Below are positions 8,185 to 15,643 of a DNA stretch of 35,527 nucleotides, in pieces. The first letter of the stretch is position 1, and each line of letters opens with the position of its first letter. Source of the DNA: Acidobacteriota bacterium (GTDB taxonomy: Bacteria; Acidobacteriota; Terriglobia; Terriglobales; Acidobacteriaceae); assembly GCA_021793595.1 (NCBI GenBank), contig JAJYSL010000022.1, positions 1-35,527 of the forward strand, read 5' to 3'. A model generated the notes under the pieces. The model was not told the DNA's origin. It saw only the letters and a list, made by a program, of their open reading frames with translations, and did no database searches. A program made the position numbers and the translations under genes.

Positions 8185-11100
8185 TCACCGTCTGGATGTT
8201 CGCAAAACAGGATTGGAAGGGACAGCCGCCGGTCCGGCAATGCGCGATGCATGTTCGCATTCCAACCGTAGCCAGGCATGATTCGGATCGAACTCGAGTG
8301 CGGCCGTTAAGTCCGCGTTGCCCAGGTCCCGCTTTCCCTGAACGATCCGCGCCAGCCCACGAATCCGCAGACACTCGACAGTGTTGCGGCGATTCAGGTC
8401 GTCCTCAAAGAGAAGAAAGTTCGGTAGCGAAGTGGCAAAATAGTCGATCCTGGGATGGAGATGCAGTCGCTCTCCGGCTTCCTTTTCCAGCCATTGCAGC
8501 AACCCATCGCATGCCTCCGCTTCACCCAGGCAACGCAGTGCTTTGGCCTTCCAAATCGCGGTCCATTCGAAATTCTCTGGCGCATCGGCTGCCTTTCTCC
8601 AGGCGTTGGCTGCCCCTTCGGCGCGCCCCATGCGATCAAGGGCCACGCCTGTCAGGAAGTCCAGGTGAGTCTCCGGGGTCAACAGATGCTTTCCTTCTCC
8701 TAAATTGCGCGGATAATTGCGAGCCTTGTCCAAGTGTTGCAGTGCTTCCTCGAAACGATGGGCCTGCATCAATGACTGGGCCAGCCAAAAATGTGCCAAG
8801 ACCCACTGGCCAGACACGAGCCCTTCACCCCCCTCCCACGGGTGAAATCGGCGATGCGTCAGCAGATCCAATGCATGCCCATGCTGTCCGGTCATATTCT
8901 TCAGGGAAATCAGCTCGATCATGAGATCGTTGCGCTGTTCCACCAGCGACAAAGACGCTTGCAGAGCATCGAGGCGCTCTTCCGGATTGGTGCCTACGCG
9001 CTTGCGCAGTTGGTCCCATTCGTAGAGGAGCCGGGCATTTGCCGGTTCGCACTGCATCGCCCGTCCATAGCAGGTCAATGATCCTGAGGCATCCTGATGA
9101 ACGTTAAACAGAGCGAATCCCAGGTTGCGCCAGGGCATGGCCCAGTCAGGCGCGAGCTCTGTGGCGCGCTGCCAGTGGCGGACCGCTTCCTCGCGTCGGC
9201 GCTTGTCGTACAAAAAATCGGCGAGATATGTGTGCGCTCGGGCGTCCTTCTCGTCATGCCGCAGGGCATCTTCCAAGGCGAGCAATTCCTCAATACGCGA
9301 GGGGAAGCAATAATCCGGCGATGCGGCCCTGGCGAGATCCTGATAATGCTTTTGCGAGATGGAATCGTTTTGCCGCGCCGCCAGCCACGCCAGAGTATAA
9401 AGCAGCATGGGATGCGCTTCGTCGCGTTGATTTTGGTCGAGCAATCCCTGGATCAGCAGGATGGACTCATCGTAAAATCCGGCGGCGGCGTAGTCCAGAG
9501 CAAGGTCCAATATCGTCTGTTCCTCGTATCGGAAGAGCGCGAAGTATGCAGCGGCCTGCGTAGACGCTTGGTCCGCTCCTGCCAGCCTCACATCCTCCCA
9601 ACGAGAGCCGCAATCCAGTCTATCCAGCTTTTCCGCGGCTTCGATGACCTGTCTGGCTTCCGTGGGCCGGCCTGAGCGCCGCAGCAAGACTGCCTTCAGA
9701 TGCAAGGCTTTCAGGTGGTTCGCGTTGCCCGCCAACGATTGTTCCAGCCTTGCCAGCGCGGCAGCGGCATCTCCCTGTCGACACGCTAATACAGCCAGGG
9801 AGTAATAAGCAGGGGCCTGCCATGCCCAGTTCCACGTAGCTTTTGCAAACGCAGCGACCGCCCCATCCAGATCGCCGGTGAATTGTTTCGCCAGCCCAAG
9901 GAGATAGATCGCCTCGCCTTCCCGCGGATTTGGATTCCTTCGTGTCAGGCGTGTCAGGGCGTTGTCAAAGTGTGAGATTGCCTGGGAAAATTCCCCTTGC
10001 TCCAGACGCAGGGTGCCAAGGGCGGTGTGCACGCGCGAATCGTGCGGATCGCGCCGCAGCGCCTCTTCCCAGTAGAGTTCCGGCAAGCGTGTTGCGTGCT
10101 GATATTGATCCAGATGAACCCCGGTAATATAAAGTTCGTCATTGCTGGAAATTTCCGCGGGGTTGGGCGGTTCCTCGGCGACGCTCGGGGGATTACCCGC
10201 CGACTTTGGTTCGGGCCGATACTGGAGCAGCACTTTGCCGTGAGCATCGCGCACAGATAGTTCGAGGTCCTGCTCCAAAATGCCGTCGAGCTGTGGGATT
10301 TGATGGATGAAAGGCTTGCCCGGTTCGACGGAGATGGTCTGCTCCCAAATCGTCTGGGGCCCTCGCACGAGGCGCGCCACTGCGTCGCGAATCCTCTCGG
10401 CTGCGCAAACTCCAATCCGCGCATGGCCATCTTGCATGTCCAGATTGAGCGCCAGGCGGGTGTTCGCGTTTTTGGCCGGTCCAATGTCCTGGATCGGATA
10501 CCAGAATTGCGAGAACGATTTGGTTTCATAAGGCGCGAGAAAACTGAAGTCTGGCTGGTTGTCGGTATAAATGCCGGCCATCAATTCGATGTAAGGGCCG
10601 TCCTTGTCCGTTAACTCACGGTCCCATGCCTGACCAAAGTCGTGCGATCCCCATGTCCAGAGTTTTTTCCCTGGCGCGATATGCCGGTCGGCGACATGGA
10701 CGAACCCAGCCTTTTTGGCATAATCGTAGCCGCCAAAGAAGTCGTATTTGGATTTGGTGACCATGTAAGAAGTTGGTACGGGTATGTTTTTGTACCAACG
10801 GATGTCCACTCCGCGCGTGTAGTCCACACCGTAGTAGAAGTCGCGGGCAATGGGAAACGACGAGACCGCCCGCTTGGCGTGATCTGCCACCCAATGTACG
10901 TCAGGTGGAAAGAAAGCCATGTACTGGTCGTGAACATGCACCCCAACGTTGGCCCACCATAAAAAGGTACGGGTCAACGGCGTCCTGTTGTAAAGCCGGA
11001 CCTTCGCCTCTACCAGGGACCTGCCGGGGTGAAGGCAAATGCCCACCATGCCTTTCATGCGGTGCATCGGTTCATGCTCGCTCAGCCAGACGGTTGCGCT

Positions 11101-11526
11101 GCCGTCTTCATTCCGCTCGATGGCGTGTTCCACAGGCATGAAAGTGGATGGCCGATGGTGTTGCGGCCAGTTGAACTCCACGCCTCCCGATATCCATGGG
11201 CCAAGCAAACCCACCAGTGCCGGTTTGATGACGTTCTGGCGGTAGAAAAAATCGTATTCGCGCGTCTTGTCGAATCCGACATGGATGCGGCCTCCGATCT
11301 CCGGCAGGAGCATTAGACGCACATATTCGTTTTCTAGAAGAACTGCATGATATTTGCGAGGTTCCTCAGTATCGGAGATTCTTTCTATCATCGGGTTGGG
11401 ATAAGTGCGGCCACTGCTACCCTGGTAAACCCGTTTGTCGAGGAAGATGGGAAACCTCTCCGGAGCATGAACCGGATACGTTGGCAGCGTAATTGTCTCT
11501 TCCCAAACCCGGACGGCGCTCGCCAC
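8185..11526 (-). CDS. DUF5107 domain protein with long TPR array
   Basis: This large cytoplasmic protein (1113 residues, no signal peptide) has an N-terminal DUF5107 region over about residues 1-420, marked by LLPEIGGRIHVGFDK, WISGGVEFNWPQHH and WANVGVHVHDQY. The LPE-IGGRI and GGVEFN patterns resemble the galactose-mutarotase-like fold seen in sugar epimerases and some glycosidases (inference). From about residue 480 to 1090 it is tetratricopeptide repeats, such as ALGTLRLEQGEFSQAISHFDNAL and WRNLGFALFN. The GTG start is supported by AGGAGA six bases upstream on the minus strand. It is the first gene of a two-gene operon with the sugar transporter, under a LacI-type operator. The family has no firm biochemical role known to me; context points to binding or processing of an imported sugar or glycoside. 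Confidence 0.85.
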   Translation of the reverse strand: MASAVRVWEETITLPTYPVHAPERFPIFLDKRVYQGSSGRTYPNPMIERISDTEEPRKYHAVLLENEYVRLMLLPEIGGRIHVGFDKTREYDFFYRQNVIKPALVGLLGPWISGGVEFNWPQHHRPSTFMPVEHAIERNEDGSATVWLSEHEPMHRMKGMVGICLHPGRSLVEAKVRLYNRTPLTRTFLWWANVGVHVHDQYMAFFPPDVHWVADHAKRAVSSFPIARDFYYGVDYTRGVDIRWYKNIPVPTSYMVTKSKYDFFGGYDYAKKAGFVHVADRHIAPGKKLWTWGSHDFGQAWDRELTDKDGPYIELMAGIYTDNQPDFSFLAPYETKSFSQFWYPIQDIGPAKNANTRLALNLDMQDGHARIGVCAAERIRDAVARLVRGPQTIWEQTISVEPGKPFIHQIPQLDGILEQDLELSVRDAHGKVLLQYRPEPKSAGNPPSVAEEPPNPAEISSNDELYITGVHLDQYQHATRLPELYWEEALRRDPHDSRVHTALGTLRLEQGEFSQAISHFDNALTRLTRRNPNPREGEAIYLLGLAKQFTGDLDGAVAAFAKATWNWAWQAPAYYSLAVLACRQGDAAAALARLEQSLAGNANHLKALHLKAVLLRRSGRPTEARQVIEAAEKLDRLDCGSRWEDVRLAGADQASTQAAAYFALFRYEEQTILDLALDYAAAGFYDESILLIQGLLDQNQRDEAHPMLLYTLAWLAARQNDSISQKHYQDLARAASPDYCFPSRIEELLALEDALRHDEKDARAHTYLADFLYDKRRREEAVRHWQRATELAPDWAMPWRNLGFALFNVHQDASGSLTCYGRAMQCEPANARLLYEWDQLRKRVGTNPEERLDALQASLSLVEQRNDLMIELISLKNMTGQHGHALDLLTHRRFHPWEGGEGLVSGQWVLAHFWLAQSLMQAHRFEEALQHLDKARNYPRNLGEGKHLLTPETHLDFLTGVALDRMGRAEGAANAWRKAADAPENFEWTAIWKAKALRCLGEAEACDGLLQWLEKEAGERLHLHPRIDYFATSLPNFLLFEDDLNRRNTVECLRIRGLARIVQGKRDLGNADLTAALEFDPNHAWLRLECEHASRIAGPAAVPSNPVLRTSRR

Positions 11527-11540
11527 TGCTGGTCTCCTAA

Positions 11541-11559
11541 CGTCGATTCGAGATCGACG
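11541..11559. repeat. Perfect 7-bp inverted repeat in the DUF5107 leader
   Basis: CGTCGAT (11541-11547) and ATCGACG (11553-11559) are perfect inverted arms around a 5-base loop. It lies between the operator and the ribosome binding site of the DUF5107 gene, touching the operator by one base. It could form an mRNA hairpin in the short leader or be a second protein site. Confidence 0.45.
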
Positions 11560-11574
11560 CGTTAACGTAAACGC
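11559..11574. promoter_or_regulatory. LacI-family operator
   Basis: GCGTTAACGTAAACGC matches its own reverse complement at 14 of 16 positions and has the central CG dinucleotide typical of LacI/PurR/CcpA operators. It begins about eight bases downstream of the predicted -10 box, over the expected transcription start, which is where a repressor would block initiation. The LacI-family gene next door (11632-12738) is the obvious binder. No second copy of this half-site pattern was found elsewhere in the window by eye. Confidence 0.65.
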
Positions 11575-11582
11575 ATAGGCAA

Positions 11583-11610
11583 ATCATATCACTCCGCGTT
11601 GCAGACTCAA
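11583..11610 (-). promoter_or_regulatory. Sigma-70-type promoter of the DUF5107-MFS operon
   Basis: Read on the minus strand, TTGAGT (11605-11610) and TATGAT (11583-11588) are separated by 16 bases; the -10 matches consensus at five of six positions. The start would fall near 11576, leaving a leader of about 50 bases with the operator at its beginning. The promoter lies just after the end of the LacI gene, so the operon can be controlled separately from it. Confidence 0.5.
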
Positions 11611-11631
11611 TTGCATTCGCGAATCGCTTGT

Positions 11632-12738
11632 TTAATTCTGCTGCGCGGGATACTTGTTCGGGCTGGCCGTGGAGATGCGGTCGAGGAACAACGGCAGATT
11701 GCTACGAAGAATGATATGGGGCGCAATTCGGACTTTCTCGGCAGGGGAGGTTCCTTCGAGCAGGTATCGCGCAAGCATTTCGAGCGCGAGGCGGCCTTGA
11801 GTTTGCGGACGCTGGTAAAGGGTCGCGAGAATCGCACCTGATTCGATCAACGGCACTATCGCAGGAAAGAGGTCCGTGGTGATTACCTTGACTTTACCGA
11901 TCTGTCCCCTCTCTTCCATCGCCTGCATGACGGGAAGGGAATTGGCGGTATTTACATAAATCCCGGCGGGCATCGGATCCTGGGAGAACAGCTTGCACGT
12001 CTGTTCATACGCCCGCTTAGGATCTTCATGCCCTTCAGCGACCGGTAAGAGCGTCAGATGCGGCGCCAGCATGGCGAGTGCCGCTGCGAAACCGCGTACT
12101 TTCTCAGCATGGTCGAGGGTAGACAATTCCCCAGTCAGCACCGCAACATGCCCAACGCCCGGCAGCACTTGTGAGAACAACTCTGCAGCCAGAGAACCGC
12201 TGATAAATGCATCTACGGTGACCGAGCCTATGCGTCCACTGTGGGGAGCGTCACTGGCGACGCATATGACGGGCATTCCCAGGCTATTGGCCTGTTGAAT
12301 CAATGGCTGTATCGTCGCAGGATTTCCGGGAATGACCAGGAATCCATCGTACTTTTTCTTGAGAGCCTCCTTGAAAAGCGCGAGGTCGCCCTCGGCAAGA
12401 CGCTGGTATGTGGAAAACTCCAACTCGACCTGCGGTCGAAATGAGTCCGCGGCCATTTCAATTCCTTGGCGCAACGGTTGGAAGAATGATGCAAGTGTCC
12501 GAGGCAGGTGGACGGCAATCCGCAGACGCCGATTTAACTTAAGATTACGTGCATACAAATTTGGTCTGTAGCCCAGCTTGTCAGCCATCTTGAGGACGCG
12601 CGAACGGGTGGCCGGACTGACTCCGGGTCGGGCGTGCAAGGCACGATCCACAGTCCCGATCGAGGTACCCAGGGCTTCGGCAATTTCTTTGATGCCGATC
12701 GATCTATTCTCGTCGCGTTTCATCTCGTCCGTGGCCAC
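11632..12738 (-). CDS. LacI-family transcriptional repressor
   Basis: The 368-residue protein has a LacI helix-turn-helix and hinge over about residues 14-60 (GIKEIAEALGTSIGTVDRAL, then KMADKLGYRPN), followed by a periplasmic-binding-protein-like sensor domain (about 70-355) with LRIAVHLPRTLASFF and VICVASDAP. Such proteins bind operator DNA as dimers and release or bind on sensing a sugar or derivative. GTG at 12738 gives the longest frame; ATG at 12723 (starting MKRDENRS) is an equal alternative and neither has a strong ribosome site. The gene is between galM and the DUF5107-MFS operon, all on the minus strand. The palindrome at 11559-11574 is its probable target. The sensor domain resembles the class that binds free sugars rather than phosphorylated ones, but the effector is unknown. 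Confidence 0.92.
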   Translation of the reverse strand: MATDEMKRDENRSIGIKEIAEALGTSIGTVDRALHARPGVSPATRSRVLKMADKLGYRPNLYARNLKLNRRLRIAVHLPRTLASFFQPLRQGIEMAADSFRPQVELEFSTYQRLAEGDLALFKEALKKKYDGFLVIPGNPATIQPLIQQANSLGMPVICVASDAPHSGRIGSVTVDAFISGSLAAELFSQVLPGVGHVAVLTGELSTLDHAEKVRGFAAALAMLAPHLTLLPVAEGHEDPKRAYEQTCKLFSQDPMPAGIYVNTANSLPVMQAMEERGQIGKVKVITTDLFPAIVPLIESGAILATLYQRPQTQGRLALEMLARYLLEGTSPAEKVRIAPHIILRSNLPLFLDRISTASPNKYPAQQN

Positions 12739-13053
12739 TTTGTGTGTTTTTTCCTCTGCCAGGGGTACGTCAACTGTTTACAGAACACAGAAAATTTGGA
12801 CGTCACAATCCTTGATGAATTAACAGCATTCTAGCGCACCTGCCGATATCGACACGAGAAGTCTGGACTGGAGATCCGGCAGCGTTCTTGCCCCGAAGCC
12901 GTGCTATGGCGTCCTCTCGTGAGATCGCTCTTTCGGCACTTTTCACTAAGTGAGCGGCAATTCCTGGGCGCTGAAAAATTTTACGCTTTGTTTGGACGGC
13001 CGGCATCCTGCAGACGAAATAATGAGTGAACGCCCACAGCCTGAAAGATGATT
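12739..13053. other. Gene-free stretch between galM and the LacI gene
   Basis: This 315-base stretch presumably holds the promoter of the LacI gene; TTGACG occurs in minus-strand orientation around 12767-12772 but has no good -10 partner. A perfect 11-base palindrome TCACTAAGTGA lies at 12943-12953. No recognisable gene or clear terminator for galM is seen. Confidence 0.35.
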
Positions 13054-14112
13054 TTATCTCTCACTCGAAAATGCATATTCCGTGATGTGATGAAACGCCT
13101 CCATCGGCCTGAGCACTGTATTGGGGAAGCCTGGCTGATTGGGTGAATCGGGGAAATGTTGGGGTTCGAGACAAAATCCAGCATACTTGCCATAAACGTG
13201 GTTGTGCTTCCCGGGAGATGTCGCATCGAGAAAATTGCCGGAGTAGAACTGCAGACCTGGCTGCGTAGTTCTAAGGATCAAAATCCGCCCGCTTTTTGGA
13301 TCTACCACTCGGGCCGCCTCAGGGATCGCACCGGAAGCGTTGTCGGACTGCAGAACGTAGTTCTGGTTATACCCTTGTGCAGCATAAAGCTGTTCATCTG
13401 GATCTTCTATACGCGTGCCGATCTCTGTTTCCTGGCGGAAATCGAACGGTGTGCCCACAACGGAAGCGATCTCTCCGGTAGGGACAAATTTCGCATTGGC
13501 AGGTGTGTATCGATCCGCAGAAATTTTCAAAGAGTGGTTCAGAATATTTCCGTGCCCCTCACCGGCCAGATTGAAATAAGCGTGGTTGGTCAGGTTCACC
13601 ACGGTGTCTTCATCCGTAGTAGCGAAGTATTCGATTTCCAACGCGTTAAACTTCAGCACGTATCGCACTCGCGTGGTCAGCGTTCCAGGATAGCCCTGGT
13701 CGCCATTCCTGCTGATCAAGGTGAGATCTACTCCCTGGGGGACAATGTGAGCCGTCCATACCTTGGCATCGAAACCTTGCGTCCCCCCATGCAGCGAGTT
13801 GTTCCCGTCGTTCTTTGGCAGACGATAACATTTCCCATTCAGAAGAAATGTGCCATGGGAGATGCGATTCGCATAACGCCCAATAATCGCCCCGAAGTAG
13901 GTCCTGGAATCCTTCAAATAAGGTGCCAGGCAATCATATCCAAGCACGACGTCTGCGACGTTGCCGTTACGGTCAGGAACTTCCAGTGAAATGAGGCGTG
14001 CTCCATAGGTAATGATCTTTGCCTTAAGAATACCCACCTGGAGTGTAAAAGTTTCTATCTGTGTTCCGTCCGGCATGACGCCGAAAACCGATTGTGTGAC
14101 TTTGCACTGCAT
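13054..14112 (-). CDS. galM: Aldose 1-epimerase (galactose mutarotase)
   Basis: The 352-residue protein interconverts alpha and beta anomers of aldoses such as galactose and glucose in the cytoplasm. GalM hallmarks are present: TYGARLISLEVPDRNG (about 36-50), GRYANRI (78-84), NNSLHGG with His108, VNLTNHAYFNL with the catalytic acid His177, and FCLEPQHFPDSPN with the catalytic base Glu316. No signal peptide is present. The ATG at 14112 is preferred over TTG at 14133 because GAGGGG sits six bases upstream of it. It is transcribed toward the LacI gene but separated from it by 315 bases, so it likely has its own promoter in the 14113-14473 divergent region. It supplies the right anomer for sugar kinases after uptake by the neighbouring transporter (inference). 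Confidence 0.93.
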   Translation of the reverse strand: MQCKVTQSVFGVMPDGTQIETFTLQVGILKAKIITYGARLISLEVPDRNGNVADVVLGYDCLAPYLKDSRTYFGAIIGRYANRISHGTFLLNGKCYRLPKNDGNNSLHGGTQGFDAKVWTAHIVPQGVDLTLISRNGDQGYPGTLTTRVRYVLKFNALEIEYFATTDEDTVVNLTNHAYFNLAGEGHGNILNHSLKISADRYTPANAKFVPTGEIASVVGTPFDFRQETEIGTRIEDPDEQLYAAQGYNQNYVLQSDNASGAIPEAARVVDPKSGRILILRTTQPGLQFYSGNFLDATSPGKHNHVYGKYAGFCLEPQHFPDSPNQPGFPNTVLRPMEAFHHITEYAFSSER

Positions 14113-14473
14113 CGGGAACCCCTCGCAAATCAAAATTGAGCTGGCCTCCGGGAAACAGTCTAACTGCAGCCGCCGGAAAAGCGGTCACTCCGATTCTCTC
14201 AGGGCCCTGATTCGGGATGCACGTGTGATTCAGGTTGCTGGACGTTTCACATTCCGATTGTCACTCCTTCGGCATCTCCGTTGATTTTCTGAGCGGAGAT
14301 GCCATTTTCTTTGCCCGACCAATTCTCTTGGACTTTCGAGCCATGTAAAGACAGCGCTTGAAGTAGCCGTGCGCGGAAATACGTAGTGCATCGTTCCGCG
14401 GAAGCAGTGACGACAATCACGGAATCGGCAATCGGACTGGCGTAACATGCATTATCCAGGAGGGTCCCCGATT
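14113..14473. promoter_or_regulatory. Divergent regulatory region with several inverted repeats
   Basis: This 361-base stretch separates galM (minus) from the phosphatase-superfamily gene (plus). It contains a perfect 12-base palindrome TCAGGGCCCTGA (14199-14210), a terminator-like hairpin (14271-14312, listed separately), and a 7-bp inverted repeat CGCGGAA (14372-14378) / TTCCGCG (14394-14400). AGGAGG at 14458-14463 is the ribosome site of the plus-strand gene. No protein gene is seen. Confidence 0.5.
14271..14312 (+). terminator. Orphan intrinsic terminator or attenuator in the leader
   Basis: GGCATCTCCG (14271-14280) and CGGAGATGCC (14294-14303) are perfect 10-bp arms around a 13-base loop, followed by ATTTTCTTT on the plus strand. 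This has the form of a Rho-independent terminator. No plus-strand gene ends upstream of it; the only plus gene nearby starts 160 bases downstream. It may terminate a small RNA or a regulated leader of the 14474 gene. Confidence 0.5.
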
Positions 14474-15643
14474 ATGGAAGTTTCACGTCGCAGCGTCCTC
14501 CGGTTCCTTGCAGGTCTGGTGGTCGCGCAGTGGAACGACGTTCGCGGCAGTGCGTTGAGCGGTCGGACTGCGCGTGATGATGGGCCGAAGGTGATCGTAT
14601 TGGCTTGTGGGGGAGTGCGGCGGGAAGAGACCTTTGCTGCGAACGGGTTCGCAAACATACCATATCTTTCGCAGGAGCTTCTGCCGCAGAGCAGCTTTTT
14701 CCCGGCGATACGAAACGCCGGCGTTACCTCGCACTACAACACCACTTCGAGCATCCTGACCGGGAACTGGCAGCGGGTCGATGATTGGGGCAAGACGCGT
14801 CCTGAGAGTCCCACCATTTTTGAATACGCGCGCAAGCATCTAAACATGCCGCGGGCCGATACCTGGTTCATCTCCAGCAATAAGGCGCTGACCAGCCAGA
14901 TTGGGGCCAGTTCCGTTCGCGACTATGGGCAACCGTATGGCGCCAATGTGGTCTTTCCAAAACAATTGCTGATCGATGCGGTGGTCAATGCGGCGTCGCA
15001 TGGCCGGTCGGCTCATAGCGCCAATCGCATCGCCATGCAACCGGAGCTTTCCGCCATGCTGGGGGCCAGCAACTACGAAGGGCTTGGATGGTCGGTTGAA
15101 GGAGAGGCTTCAGCTCTAAATTCCGACACGCGCGCCTCGGTGATGGAGGCGATTGAGCAACTCGTGCGCACCAACGTCCCGGTCACAGGCGACGAATTTA
15201 CGTTCCTTGTTACATCGGAGATCATGAAGCGGTTTGCACCTTCGCTGCTGGTGATGAGTTTCTCCGATGTGGAAGTGGCACACTTCGGATCGTACTCGCT
15301 GCACCTGGCAGGGATTCGCACAGTGGACCGCCTGGTGCGTGAGCTATGGAGTGAAGTGCAGTCGAATCCTGACTACCGCGGAAAGACGACAATGTTCGTG
15401 CTGCCGGAATTCGGGCGCGACCTTGACGGCTCGGCGACCAATGGATTTTTCAATCACCGGTTGGACAATGACTCGACCCGGCTGACGTGGATGATGTGTC
15501 TCGGCGCGGCAGCACAGGCAGGCCAGGTGATGGAGCGCCCGATACAGCATGTGGATCTGTGTCCGACCATTGCCACCTTGTTTGGCCTGAAAACGAAGAT
15601 GATGACGATGCAGGGAACCTCCCTGCCGGAGATACACCTGTGA
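14474..15643 (+). CDS. Tat-exported alkaline-phosphatase-superfamily protein (sulfatase/phosphatase fold)
   Basis: The 389-residue protein starts MEVSRRSVLRFLAGLVVA, a clear twin-arginine signal, so it should be exported folded. The mature part has an alkaline-phosphatase-superfamily plan: KVIVLACGG near residue 40, then MSFSDVEVAHFGSYSLHLAG and FVLPEFGRDLDGS followed by NHR, where the Asp, His and Asp residues look like the two-metal site of this superfamily. I cannot assign phosphatase, sulfatase or phosphodiesterase activity, and the usual nucleophile context is not certain (a threonine in GVRREETF is one candidate). ATG 14474 is preferred to ATG 14447 because AGGAGG lies 10 bases upstream and the Tat signal then begins the protein. 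Its stop overlaps the next gene as GTGA, so the two are translationally coupled. Confidence 0.72.
   Translation: MEVSRRSVLRFLAGLVVAQWNDVRGSALSGRTARDDGPKVIVLACGGVRREETFAANGFANIPYLSQELLPQSSFFPAIRNAGVTSHYNTTSSILTGNWQRVDDWGKTRPESPTIFEYARKHLNMPRADTWFISSNKALTSQIGASSVRDYGQPYGANVVFPKQLLIDAVVNAASHGRSAHSANRIAMQPELSAMLGASNYEGLGWSVEGEASALNSDTRASVMEAIEQLVRTNVPVTGDEFTFLVTSEIMKRFAPSLLVMSFSDVEVAHFGSYSLHLAGIRTVDRLVRELWSEVQSNPDYRGKTTMFVLPEFGRDLDGSATNGFFNHRLDNDSTRLTWMMCLGAAAQAGQVMERPIQHVDLCPTIATLFGLKTKMMTMQGTSLPEIHL

Noticed and set aside
12794..12809. ATTTGGACGTCACAAT as a second LacI operator upstream of the LacI gene
   Set aside because: It is palindromic at 12 of 16 positions with central CG, but its half-sites differ from those of the convincing operator at 11559-11574, and it is no better than chance patterns nearby.
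12803..13006. 67-codon minus-strand frame between galM and the LacI gene
   Set aside because: No ribosome site was found and the sequence resembles no family; it may be chance in a GC-rich stretch.
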